A stretch of DNA of 64,000 nucleotides from Nematostella vectensis (Eukaryota > Cnidaria > Anthozoa > Actiniaria > Edwardsiidae): contig NC_064040.1 of the NCBI RefSeq assembly GCF_932526225.1, forward strand, positions 1,679,501-1,743,500, written 5' to 3'. Of this stretch, positions 9,909 through 20,034 are shown one piece after another; position 1 is the stretch's first letter; each line of letters starts with the position of its first letter. The notes beneath the pieces are model-generated. The model saw nothing but the letters and a program-made list of their open reading frames with translations. It ran no database searches and was not told where the DNA came from. The position numbers were made by a program, and so were the translations under genes.

Positions 9909-10816
9909 ATGGCGGCGAAGCGCATGTCCGACGAAGAACTCGATGCGTTCCTTCGTCCTATATACTACGCCAGAGGCGGCTTCCAGGGAGTGACCGCTTT
10001 GCATGCCAAACTTCCCAAGGGCTCAGCCTCCATAGATCGAGTGCGCAAGTGGGTAAGCTCGCAGCCCGTCGGGGGCTAAACACAGACACCCCCTCCTCCG
10101 ACTACCTACGCCCACTTCTCGGAGCAGATACCAAACCGTATCCACCAGTCGGACCTGCTATTCTTGCCAACCGACCGCGGGTACAAGTATGCCCTGACTG
10201 TCGTCGACGTTGCTTCACGATATAAAGCCGCGAACTCGTTGACATCTATGCAGAGGGACCTCTCAAATGGCCTAAAGTCCTAAAGGTTGATGACGGCACG
10301 GAGTTCAAGGGTGCTACCACAAAGCTCCTAACAGACCACGGGGTGGAGGTCCGACGGGCTGAACCAGGGCACCACAGGAGCCAAGCTTTCGCCGAGTCTT
10401 TCCATCGCTGGCTGGCACATCGCCTATTTCGTGCGCAGTACTCGAAGGAGCTTGCATCCGGCAAGACAAACCGCGAGTGGGTTACCGCTTTGCCAATTGT
10501 TATCTCGGACATGAACGCAACGAAGACTCACATGACTGGCTTTGCGCCTAAAGACGCCATAAAGCTGAGGCGCGTGCCTCTCAAAGCCGAAAAGCCCCCT
10601 TTAGAGGTAGGAACGGAGGTGTACATCGCCGTAAACGAGGAAGACCTTCAGGACAAGGGCCGACGGCGAGCGACGGACCCGTGGTGGACAAGCAAGGTAT
10701 ACCCAACACTAAAGAGGGTCATGGAGCCCGGACAGCCAGTGTTGTATTACACGGCGTACTCTAAGCACGGCTTCACGCGTTCGCAGTTGCGTAGCGTGAC
10801 GCTAGCGCCACCCTAG
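9909..10816 (+). pseudogene. Retroviral-type (DDE) integrase of the Polinton-like element, broken
   Basis: ATG 9909 begins an N-terminal region (MSDEELDAFLRPIYYARGGF, then KLPKGSASIDRVRKW). A TAA at 10077-10079 breaks it, and the same phase continues into the catalytic core (HQSDLLFLPTDRGYKYALTVVD, first catalytic Asp). At about 10235 the frame changes and roughly a dozen family residues are missing. The core then resumes with EGPLKWPKVLKVDDGTEF (second Asp) and RSQAFAESFHRW (catalytic Glu). The C-terminal part, GTEVYIAVNEE to HGFTRSQLRSV, resembles the SH3/chromo-like end of Polinton integrases. The D-D-E triad is present but split by lesions. It would insert the element and make the short target duplication. 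Confidence 0.85.
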
Positions 10817-10821
10817 CGTGA

Positions 10822-13800
10822 TCAGCGCCTGTGCCTCTTATTGCAGCTAAGGCACGTGAGTCTGACATTCCACTTGTAGTGACCCTGACTGTCTTCCAGC
10901 CGGTCGATACTGAAGCATTGGGGATGACTCTTGGTGTACCCCTGAAGCAGAAGCTGAGTGCCACAGACCATACACTTCTTTTCCGCGTCAGCAATCATGA
11001 CGAGTACGTGGTCTACCGTCAGAACGTGGTGCGGTCCCGTGTACTTTGTGCGACCCTTTTGCCTGCCGTCTATAGCGTATCGCTTGATTCGCGCCAAAAT
11101 GAGCTCTTCACTGGGCGTAGCCTGCACTCCTGTGGGAACCAAGGCACCGGGGGTGTTATCGGGGGGGATCACGCGGACTATCTGGTCGGCGAGCCGCACG
11201 CGGGAGATGCCGGTGTATACAGCATTCGTGATCCAGCCCTCTAAGCTGTGGTCTATGATAAACAAACGTCTTGGAGTCTGGATAGTCTTGCCCTGCACCC
11301 GGTGGACTGTCCCCCAGCCCGCGTATTTTCACTCGAGGGGAAGCCCGTTAAGGACCACGTCGAGAGGAACCTCGACTACCGTGCCTTTGTACGCGTCGAC
11401 CTTCTCACCCCTTTTGCCTGGCACGGGCACCGGCCGCCCTTGCTTGCGATAACGATGCGCGACGCTGGGATCGGGGTCAAAGCGGATGGTTGCTGGCAAT
11501 CGGGGGTAGTTTTTCCTGTGGTGCTCTACCAATCGCTGCTGAACAATGGCGTGGAGCCTGGAGGAGGGCGCGGCAGAGCCGCAGTCACATGTACTGTACG
11601 GCTTTCCGCAGTCTTCACACAGGCAGCGGTAGTCGGACTCGAACCAGCGGATGTTCCCTTGTGCCCACTCCTTGAGCATATCGTGAGGCCCCTCTTTATC
11701 TCCCCAGGGCGGGACCTGCCCATAGTCGCCACAACACACTACCTGACACGGCCGCGTGGCGAGATACCCTAGGATGGCGCGTAGCACTTTAGTCTGTACC
11801 TTACAGCACTCGTCAATGATGATCACTTCTGCGAGACGGTCGAGTTTGTGCCCCAGCTCGGAAGGTCTCCACTCCTCTATCGGCTTCTCTGCTGGTATGC
11901 AGAGGTATTGGTGGTAGGTTTGAGCGCGCCCCGCGCACGCGAGGCGCGGGTTGTTGCGATGGTCGTGGGCGAGGTCGTTCTCGGGGGTGAGCACCACAAC
12001 GTTGCGCCCACGGAACATGCTCACCGCCCACTCGGTCTTCCCCGATCCTCCTTGGCCGGCTAGATACATCTTTGCAGAGGTTGCGGCCACTAGATCGCAC
12101 GGCAGACTCGGCGCAGTGCTTGGTTCCCTAGCCAAGCACCCCGACTTCTTCGGACCCCAAGCCGCTTCGGGTCGCCACTCGTAGCCAGGCTTGTTGTGGC
12201 GCAACTCTCCATACCTCGGATTTCGCTCCACGAGCCTTACACCACTGGGCACCGCCTTTGCGTATATGGCATCTGTGCACACTCGGAGGACGTCTTCGCG
12301 AGGGATCCGCCTCAACATGCGTCGCAACGCTATGTTTGTGTACGCCAAGACGAAGGCCCTGATATGGTACCATTGTGAGCGCCGGACGCCGTCTTTGTAT
12401 TGGATCAGATGAGCCCCGTCGGCATGCCCGAAGTTAAGTAAGTGGTCGGTGCCCGCAAGGAGGTTTGTCAGATACGCGGCTTCTTCACGGTCGCGGACTA
12501 CGATCGAAGACTCGTCGCCATGGCGAGCGCACTTGCCTACGAAACGGACAGCGAGATCTCGACCCTCAGGGTACTGCGAGTCTTCGCCGCCGGGGCGGCA
12601 CGCGATGGAGTGGGGGAACTTGATGGAGTCCTTTTTTCCGACGCTATACAACACCTCCCTCGCCGTGGCCATGACGAGGTCACCCGAGTCTAACAGGTCC
12701 TTGAGCTCTGGCGTGGTGATCCAGCCCTCGTTTTGCTCCAAGTGCTGCCCCACCCTCCCGGAAGTGTAGGGGTGGCAGGCCTCAGAGAACTCCCACTCGG
12801 TCAGCTGAATGGCCCCGGTTAGTTGAAGAACCTCGCACAATGGCCGTCCCACAACATCCGCGATACGATACACGTTCGTAGGGAAGCCGTATTTCCATAC
12901 CAAATCAATGGCGTCCGAGGCGCAGCCGAAGACGCTGTCCTCGCATCCTAGTTACGCCGCACGCATGTCGATGTGCGCATGAGGCTGCGCCCCTAAGTTT
13001 TCCTTGCTATTCCACACTTTGCGCCGCTCGCCAGACGTCCCTGTATTTAAGAGGCGTTGGCCTGATGTTCTCTCTTTGGGTCCACTTCTTGAAGCGATAC
13101 CCTATTGCATCGCCCATCGAGTGCGTAGCTTCGGTGTACTCTTAGTAGGCTGGGTGGTCATCAGGGAGCCATTGAGGATCGTATCCAGTCTCGTCTGTAA
13201 ACGCCCTGTCGATAGCCGCTCCGTCCTGTCCCGATCGGTATAGTTTGCCTTCGTGCGTGACTATGACACACAGCCAGATCCCCGTGCTTCTGGGGATCGC
13301 CCTGTTTATGAAGCGAATGAGCACCTCTCGCACTTTCGCCTCGCGCGTTTTTGTGGCGGCACTGGTAGCGCGAGGCGCTGCCTTCTCCTGACATAACGAA
13401 CGAAGCTCCCTCTCAGCCTCGAAGTCTAGGCCGTGGACGCTCGCGATCGCAGGTGGTTCAATCGGAAGCTCCGCCCAGGCGTGGTTATTGTGGCAAGGGA
13501 TTCGGATTTGTGTGCACCCCCTCTTGTACTTCCCCGAGTCCCACATAACGTTACCCAGGGCGTCCACGGCTACCAGCTTTATCTCGAGCTTCTTTTCCAT
13601 CTCAAAGAGGTCTTCTTTGGTGCATCCCGTAGTGGCCAGCTTCTTGTCAAATCGCTCGAGGATCTTGCCTCGTGCCTTGGTCAGACCAAGGGAGCGCGAG
13701 GTGCCGCGATTCCTCAAGAAGTCGGCAACATAGCTCACAACACAGTTAGCGAAGGCGTCACTCCCCTCTCGCTCAAACATTGGCCCAGGCTCCCCATTTT

Positions 13801-14509
13801 GCTCAGGTAAAGGGCGAATCTCGTATCTCACGTAGACGAGGTACTCTCGTCCTTTCCCCCAAATACCCGCATCGATGCCTTCCAGGGCGCCGACTGCGAT
13901 TTGGTCCCCTCTTTTGACTAACGACCCACCAATCTTGTGCTCCGAGCGCCCTTCCTCCGTGATTGGCGCCAATGGCTCTGCGGGGGCCTTACCAACGACC
14001 GTGAAGAGTCCGTAACGCCGGTCGGGGTCTACCATCTCGAGCACCGGCGGCAGCACTGCGTTTGCCCTCAGAGACTCTCGCTCGTGCGAGACCCACCACA
14101 CCGAGCCGTCGTCGTTAATATCAGGCCCCCGCATAACCGGTTTCAGAGCAATGATACCTGCTCCACCAAGATCTCGTATCTCCTGGTAAACACTGGCGCT
14201 TACGTCTTGGCCCCGAAGAGTGGCATCCACGCTTGGGAACCGAAGATGGGCGCCGCCGACGAAGAGAGAATAGTACTTCTCGGGGTCTAAGCTCTCTGGG
14301 CCCTTTTGCCGCCGTCCCGGCAGCAAAGGGTCGAACTCGCGCCAGACTTCCTCTGTCCACACTTTCGCCGGTACGAGCGGCTTAAGCAACTTGTGTTTGT
14401 CATCGTCGGGGATGTCCTCGTCCAGGATGTTCTGGACCAGCCCTGCCAGTACGGCGGGGGCCTCTTTGTCAGGCATGCTATTGAGAATCTCCTCTATATA
14501 AGCGTCCAT
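10822..14509 (-). pseudogene. DNA polymerase-like / SF1 helicase / HNH fusion protein gene, several stops
   Basis: One long gene of about 1,200 codons read right to left. Segment 14509-13142 (from MDAYIEEIL) is the N-terminal part, with conserved Cys and His (RIPCHNNHAW). Stops and a frame change occupy 13141-12904. HIDMRAA at about 12955 may be polymerase motif A. In 12903-11329, AFVLAYTNIALRRML and VCTDAIYAK (about 12275) look like polymerase motifs B and C with only one of the usual two Asp. The helicase follows: Walker A GQGGSGKT (about 12050), Walker B VIIIDEC (about 11805) and CGDYGQVPP. After a TGA at 11329-11331 the same phase gives TVHRVQGKT and AVYTGISRVR (motifs V and VI). It then ends in an HNH-like zinc fold: CMVCG, FSIDR, VRLTCLSCNK. 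It should replicate the element. The layout recalls the polymerase-helicase proteins of Tlr1-like elements more than classic Polinton PolB. Confidence 0.7.
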
Positions 14510-14521
14510 CTTTGAATATAC

Positions 14522-14800
14522 CCTGTGCCACCCAGTCTCCGACTGCCCGTATCACAACCGGCGGGACGAGTGTTTGGGTATGACTTGTGCCACCCAGTCT
14601 CTAATTGCCCGTACCACAGCCGGCGGGACGAGTGTTTGGGTATGCCTTGCGCTACCCAGTCTCTAATCGCCCGTACCGCGGGCCGCGGTGTCGGACAGGA
14701 CGAGCGTTCGGGTATGCCTTGTGCCACCCAGTCTCTAATTACCCGTACCGCGGACTGCGATGTCAGACAGGACGAGTGCGAACCATTTCCGAGCGCGCCT
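14522..14800. repeat. Tandem repeat of four imperfect 62-75-bp units within the element
   Basis: The unit contains CCACCCAGTCTC, TTGCCCGTACC and GGGACGAGTGTTTGGGTATG. The last units carry an extra GCGGTGTCGGACAGG-type insert. It begins just upstream of the polymerase-helicase start codon and runs into the end of the convergent cysteine-rich gene. This is the only intergenic array in the element and may be regulatory or an origin; that is conjecture. Confidence 0.8.
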
Positions 14801-15181
14801 CTCGACGCCGCGCATCCTCTGCCCTTCACGATTCGCTCCGCAGGGGCGGCACAACCGCGTCTTTGACCGAGTCCCTATGCCGCAGATCCTGCACGGCACG
14901 GGGAGGGGGCTGCCCTTACGGAGCCTTTGGAGGTGCATCTTGCAGTAGGTGTCCATGCACCTCCGACCGCACGTGTTTGCGTGGCCGACCCTTAGACACC
15001 CGCAATAATCTTTTCCGCACTTCATCCTTCGATTGCTCGGTATACCACAGGACAGACGGATGTCTAATTGCAAGTCCTTGGGGATTCGAACTGCATCATT
15101 GAAAAAAACATAGCCATGATACTTCATAACAGCTTCGTTTATTAGAGTGCGAGTCACAAAGTCCTTAAAAACGTATGTCAT
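14735..15181 (-). CDS. Cysteine-rich zinc-binding-type protein of the Polinton-like element
   Basis: 148 residues with a dense Cys/His block from about residue 53 to 118: CGKDYCGCLRVGHANTCGRRC, CKMH, CRICG and CRPCG, which can hold three or four zinc ions. The flanks are basic (RRMK, RKTRL, ERRARKW). It may be a transcription or nucleic-acid-binding factor of the element. The 3' end overlaps the 62-75-bp array, so the last 30 residues may be unreliable. No precise family match. Confidence 0.5.
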   Translation of the reverse strand: MTYVFKDFVTRTLINEAVMKYHGYVFFNDAVRIPKDLQLDIRLSCGIPSNRRMKCGKDYCGCLRVGHANTCGRRCMDTYCKMHLQRLRKGSPLPVPCRICGIGTRSKTRLCRPCGANREGQRMRGVERRARKWFALVLSDIAVRGTGN

Positions 15182-15198
15182 GAAGTACCTTATCCAAG

Positions 15199-15384
15199 AT
15201 GGCGGCTCGACTCAAACACGGGATTAGATCTAAAGTGCTTGGCCGGAAACTTTCAGTAACAACCGAGGGAAAAGAGGAGGACGCCTTCGTAGATGGAGTT
15301 TTAAAGAGTTCGACCGCCTCTCTGAAACCGTATTTCGGAAACAGGAGGCTTCTGTGGCAAACAAGGGCTGCCATAAAATCGTAG
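15199..15384 (+). CDS. Small basic frame next to the right TIR
   Basis: Sixty-one codons on the plus strand, divergent from the cysteine-rich gene. It is Lys/Arg-rich with an acidic patch (EGKEEDAFVDGVL). No family recognised. It could be a short element gene or the first piece of a frameshifted gene continuing at 15389. Confidence 0.3.
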   Translation: MAARLKHGIRSKVLGRKLSVTTEGKEEDAFVDGVLKSSTASLKPYFGNRRLLWQTRAAIKS

Positions 15385-15388
15385 ACCT

Positions 15389-15565
15389 ATGGCCGGTGAT
15401 CGAGCGTTCGATAAAAAGAATACACGACGGTATTCGTTCGAATCCCTCAATGGCATCGCTGCCTTAGCAGAGAAATCCCGAGAGAAGTTCGAAGTCATGA
15501 AAACAAGCACCAAACTGGGGGATTGGGAGCAATTCAAGCACCGCGTGAGTAAAACTCAGGTTTAA
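15389..15565 (+). CDS. Small charged frame running into the right TIR
   Basis: ATG 15389 to TAA 15563-15565, 58 residues, helical and charged (FESLNGIAALAEKSREKFEVMK). The last codons lie in the TIR. Its clean composition and position after the previous frame (a different phase, 4 bases apart) suggest a real short gene or the second half of a broken one. Function unknown. Confidence 0.35.
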   Translation: MAGDRAFDKKNTRRYSFESLNGIAALAEKSREKFEVMKTSTKLGDWEQFKHRVSKTQV

Positions 15566-15815
15566 ACGCCACGCCAGCGGCTTTGAATTTACGGCCGAAA
15601 AACGGCTATTCCGCACTCCGTAGGTCGGCGGCCCTCCTCGTTTTCACGGCCCTCTACGACACCATCTACGCGGAGCGTGTTTTGCGTAGACCTACCCATC
15701 TACGCGAAGTCATCCCGACGTAGATTAAGTCCCCAGCCTGGAGTGGGGCTGGGAGGCCCGGAGGGGCGATTCGCGCCCCCCACTAGTTTCTCTCAAACCC
15801 CCTAGCCCCCCCCCC
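15546..15815. repeat. Right terminal inverted repeat
   Basis: About 270 bp, the reverse complement of the left TIR but without its roughly 80-bp extra segment. It ends CCCCTAG then a C-run and is followed by the second TCATA copy at 15816-15820. Confidence 0.9.
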
Positions 15816-15820
15816 TCATA

Positions 15821-16093
15821 TCGAACAACTCTTGGCAAAGATTAATATCTCCATATCCCTACTACGCCGTTTTGCTCCCTTCCTGACGCAAGCTGGTGCA
15901 ATACATTACTACAATGCCTGTATTCATAGTCAGTTCCTCTACTGTGCTAGCGTATGGGGCAACTGTTCACAAACTCTCCAGCTTTTACCTCTGACCTTCT
16001 ACTTTCTACGCACTCAGAAGCGCGCTGCGCGCACTATTTTGTCTGCAGATGTTTTGAGAGTACCGTCTGTTTCGCTGTTTTCTCGACTAAACT
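15821..16093 (+). mobile_element. LINE reverse transcriptase fragment, middle part
   Basis: Continues the frame left at 2456: IEQLLAKINISISLLRRF, then HYYNACIHSQFLYCASVWGNC and LRTQKRAARTILSAD, typical of the C-terminal thumb region of CR1/jockey-like reverse transcriptases. It ends in FSRLN at the GACTAAACT target site of the next insertion. A few codons resume at 17077 (LPICDSIK) after the MULE-like element. Confidence 0.85.
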
Positions 16094-17067
16094 GACCGCG
16101 GTGATCCTAGATACTAAAATTTCTTAGATACTAAACAGAAACTTACCAGAAACTAATAGGAAGGGGGATAATTGTTGATAACACAAAATATTCAAAATTA
16201 CCTATTTTCTGCATAGAATACTCAACAAATTTTTACATCGATTTTCTCGCTTTTTAGCGGATTTAGGCTTAAATTTTAATTTCAGTCATTACTAGCGTAA
16301 AATATTCAAAGGCGATCGCACACATACACATAGTATAAAACAACTGAATAAAAAAATACGGGGGAACAAATTGGATTTGTTCGTATAAATAGCAGCAAGG
16401 TAGGAATAAATAATATCAGCTAGGTAGGAATATTTTGTTTGTTTGTTTCTTTTTTTTTTTTTTTTTGAACAGATCAGAAACTGGCCCCAAAACTGATGCA
16501 TATCTTAAAAGAAAATCCCATTCTTTCGGATGATTTTATTTTATTCTGCTCTTATTCCGGTCAATTCGAGTCCAGTTTATATTTCTCTCCGTAAAAGTGC
16601 GATGTAGAGCAGTTACTGTACTGTAGTTGATGTAGCAAGCGTGACGTCCAAGCTCGTGATCCAAGGGCGACTTCCACTTGGGTTGTCTTCACCGTAGACA
16701 ACATTCATTATGTCGGCGCCAAAAAGTGCAAAAGTAAACTTGGCAATAACTTAGCGTCAAGTCGGTATAGAAACGTTTTAGAAATGTATATTTATAGTTA
16801 TTTCCTTGTGTACTGCATGGAAATTTGCGAGCGCCTAAACAAGAAACCGGCAAAATATTCTCATCAGACATTAGTCTAGGATCCACACAAATTACAGAAA
16901 TTGCTGTTAATAATTTAAGAAACCGTTATCAAAATGCCTTTCCATACATTCTAGCTGCTTTTACTCGGTAAATAGGTATTTTTTATTTATTTTATGAAGT
17001 ACCCCCCCCCCCCTGACCGTTTTTAGTATCTGTTCAGTATCAGAGGGATTAGTATGATCACCGCGGG
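16094..17067. mobile_element. Non-autonomous MULE-like DNA transposon, 974 bp
   Basis: Terminal inverted repeats starting GACCGCGGTGATC at the left and ending GATCACCGCGGG at the right, with GATACTAAA-type motifs just inside both. Perfect 9-bp target duplications GACTAAACT lie at 16085-16093 and 17068-17076. Nine-base duplications are typical of Mutator-like elements. The interior is AT-rich with T- and C-runs and no transposase. Confidence 0.8.
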
Positions 17068-17076
17068 GACTAAACT

Positions 17077-17635
17077 AGCTCCCCATTTGTGACTCAATAA
17101 AGCAAATTATTTACTCTTTTTTTAATTCTCGTTAATCCGGATTCCTCTCTGTTTTCGTTTTCTTTTGTTTCGCATGGGCGGAGAACAAGGTCGTCGGTTT
17201 CGAACAATCTCGTGCTCATGCAGCTCAGGAATGCTGGCAAACGCACCTTCTCTTCTACCACCCAGCCTTAAACCTCATCTGTTTCACCGTTTATAAGAGT
17301 TTTTTTTATGCTGTAAGAATTTTTGGTGCATTTTATTCGATGTTGTGTATCCCACAATACCAGAAATAAGATACAACTACCCTAAATGGGCTTTTTGCAT
17401 TATAAGCACGTGCTGGCGTAAGAGGTTCCTCGCAGATCAGGCTACACGAAGTAGGCGCACACATTTGATTTCTATTTAACGCTGAACAATAGTTACGACA
17501 TGTTCAGAAAATGCTTTTTCATGCATAACAAGGCTTGAAAGGACGCGACGGAAACAATATCATCGCGCACATGAAATCAAAGGGCACAATGTGACCGATG
17601 TCCCTAGATCAACACGGCGTAATATTACGAGGAGT
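17077..17635. other. LINE remnant then CBX 3' flank
   Basis: The first 30-odd bases continue the LINE frame (LPICDSIK). The rest shows no gene and probably includes the 3' untranslated region of the CBX gene. Confidence 0.5.
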
Positions 17636-19447
17636 TTACTCCGGTCGGTCGGGCTCGGGGCCAAAGAAGTCTCCACAAGCCGAACACTCCTTTATGGTAA
17701 TCGTTCCGCGCTCGGTCGTCACATCCGTAATTATGATACTGTTCGCAAGGAAATCGAAATGAGAGTAGCGTGACATCGTAACGTTCGGTTTTCGCTCAGA
17801 AGCTACGATTTTTGGTTCACCCTTAGCTGTGTGTTCATCCCGAGGCCGAGGCGATACCGAAGATACTTCGGGCGCTTTCGGTGATTCCTTTTTTCTCTCG
17901 AGAATTCCCAACAACGACACTGACGCAGAGGGAATGCCGTGTCCATTACTAGTGCTCTCTGTCGGTGTTTTTTCGGGTGTCACTCGGGGGGATATCGGAG
18001 GTGGAGAATGTGTAGTCGCAACCCGAGGACTCACCGATACCGGTCCCGGAAATTGGCAACTTTCCCTTGGGGTAGGGATTTCCAATGTGAGATCTTTCAT
18101 CTCGATTTCCCCCGTCGCAGCTTTTGGCGAATCTTCAGGGATTGAAAGTTCTCCAGTTTCTGTTTTTTCAAAGTTTGTGCTCGGCTCGTCGTTTGCAAGG
18201 TGAACCATTTCACTGCTGCATTTCTCGGGAATTTTTAGTTTTCGCTTTTGTTTTCGCTTTTTCTTCTTTGGTTCTTTATCAGTCGTAGTAGGCTGTGTCG
18301 TTTCTTCTGGAATTGGTTCCGGTGAAATTGTAGCTGGCTCCGGTTCGTTGTCTATTATGTTGACTTCTGTGCCACTATCCGAGTCCACATCAACATCTAG
18401 CGGTCCCTCCTCGGTCTAAAGATCAAGTAAAGCGTTTTCGTCAATCGGTTAAATGACGTGAAGTCGTCAACACGAGCAACAAATTTTGTCATTTTGTACG
18501 GCGCAGACCCAAGAATATTCCTCAAAAAAATGGCTGGCTTTACCTCTGTCTTATACGTTTCTTTGCAACGAAAAATAAAAACAAAGGTACTTGTGAAACG
18601 TTTTTTTTCACTGACAGTATAGTACGATGTTTTTAGTATCCTTAGTATGTTGCTGTCAATTTTCTCCCATCGCCGTTGACGGTTTAGTTTATTCGGGTAA
18701 AAATGTATACTTACACCACCAACCTCTGTGGACGGTTTCACTTTCTTTCTTTTCACCTTCTTCTCGCTAGAAAGAGCAAACAACACACGTATTATCAGTT
18801 CTATTACTAAATAGGGCGAACAACTTCCATCAGGTATGTTCTCTTGTGACAAGCTAAGACCCGTTCTAAAGAACAAATTTTTTTGTTTAGTTTCTCACTA
18901 AAAGTTAACAGAATTATTCGGTTCAAGATCTAAACATATTAAATAAACAATGGTACATCAGTTTATAACAAAACACATAGAAAAACGTGCGAAATCGGCG
19001 TGATATTTGGGAAACATGGGCCTGAATATTTTGTCATACATTCCATGAATTTTGAATCAAGGCGCTTCGAAAGCGAGTTGTTTTACCTTAGTGCTAGGCG
19101 CTCTTGGTAGGCTTTTAACAATCTTGGGTCAAGTACGTTTTCTTCTGGCTCCCAGGTGTTATATCTAGCAAGGAAACGACGTATTTTATTAATAACATAT
19201 AACATTTAGAAGCAATCCCGTAAGCTCTACACGTGAGCGATTCATACCAACCTTTGCGAGTAACCTTTCCACTTAATGAAATACCACACTTTGCCCTTCA
19301 AAATAAAATGCACCAGATGCAAAATTTAGATTGGATTTAGTGTCATTTGGTAGATAAGTTATCATTCTTGATACTCACGTCTCGAACTCGCTCTTTTAAG
19401 ATAGTTTCGGCTGCATAAATGCCGGCCGCCCGTCCACCCTTATTCAT
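17636..19447 (-). CDS. CBX: Polycomb chromobox (CBX) protein, complete
   Basis: Five exons: 19447-19379, 19295-19252, 19164-19087, 18766-18715 and 18415-17636, phases consistent, 340 residues. The chromodomain lies at residues about 10-62: [26 protein letters not shown], then [16 protein letters not shown]. It has the aromatic cage (Tyr near the start, Trp of KWKGY, Trp of TWEPEEN) that reads H3K27me3. A basic stretch follows ([11 protein letters not shown]), then a long Ser/Pro/Glu/Thr-rich linker. A C-terminal Pc box, [19 protein letters not shown], should bind the RING1 subunit of PRC1. This order is diagnostic of the Pc/CBX2-4-6-7-8 group, not of HP1, which has a chromoshadow domain. The role is maintenance of gene silencing. 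The orthology to a particular vertebrate CBX number cannot be set. Confidence 0.92.
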
Positions 19448-20034
19448 GTTGATCGAAATAAATGCAAAACCATCAACGCTGTCGCATCCTATAATACACT
19501 ACGCAGGTGGCGTGACGTCACAACACAATACGGAGTGTTGTCGTGACAGGCCTTTCTCTAAATGTGATTAGGAATTTTCAGAGGCAAATAATAAAGTGAA
19601 TAGGCAATATTAGCCATCGAAAAACTCGTATAATGAAAAAACTCCTATTATATTTAACCTAGCCTTCTTACTTCCTGTTTTATGGTTGTGTAGACCGTGT
19701 GTAAATACATTGCAAACGACACATTTTAGACTTTGACACTATTTTCGTAGAATGGTTTTTAAACCTTTATAAAATGAAATTAGTTTATTTTTGTTTTTTT
19801 TCGGGGAGAGTAATCATTTCTCTTTATAAATCTTAAAATATTTGTTTGTCTAAAAAAAGGAGATGTACCTCTAAATGATAAAGACAAAAATTATCGAAAG
19901 CCTAATCGCTACAGTTCGTGCACTTTTATCATTCTCAGATGGATTTAAAAAAACGAGTTTTACAAAACATGAGCGTGGCAGTATTACATATGGTAAAAAA
20001 ACTTTATTGCTTCACAAGACTTTTTCGCCTGTAA
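19448..20034. other. CBX upstream region
   Basis: AT-rich, with no exon recognised. It must hold the CBX promoter. Confidence 0.4.

Larger units (their letters stand above)
2457..15815. mobile_element. Polinton-like (Maverick-type) virus-derived element, 13.36 kb, degraded
   Basis: The limits are set by terminal inverted repeats beginning with a G-run then ACTAGGGGGTTT, and by a perfect 5-bp target duplication, TCATA, at 2452-2456 and 15816-15820. Joining the flanks restores a LINE reading frame, which confirms both ends. Inside are the hallmarks of the family: a capsid gene, an A32-like packaging ATPase, a retroviral-type integrase and a polymerase-helicase protein, plus small hydrophobic proteins. 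I see no adenain-like protease. GC content is clearly above that of the host flanks. Stops, frameshifts and two internal deletions mean this copy cannot work by itself. The 5-bp duplication differs from the 6 bp usual for classic Polintons. Confidence 0.9.
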
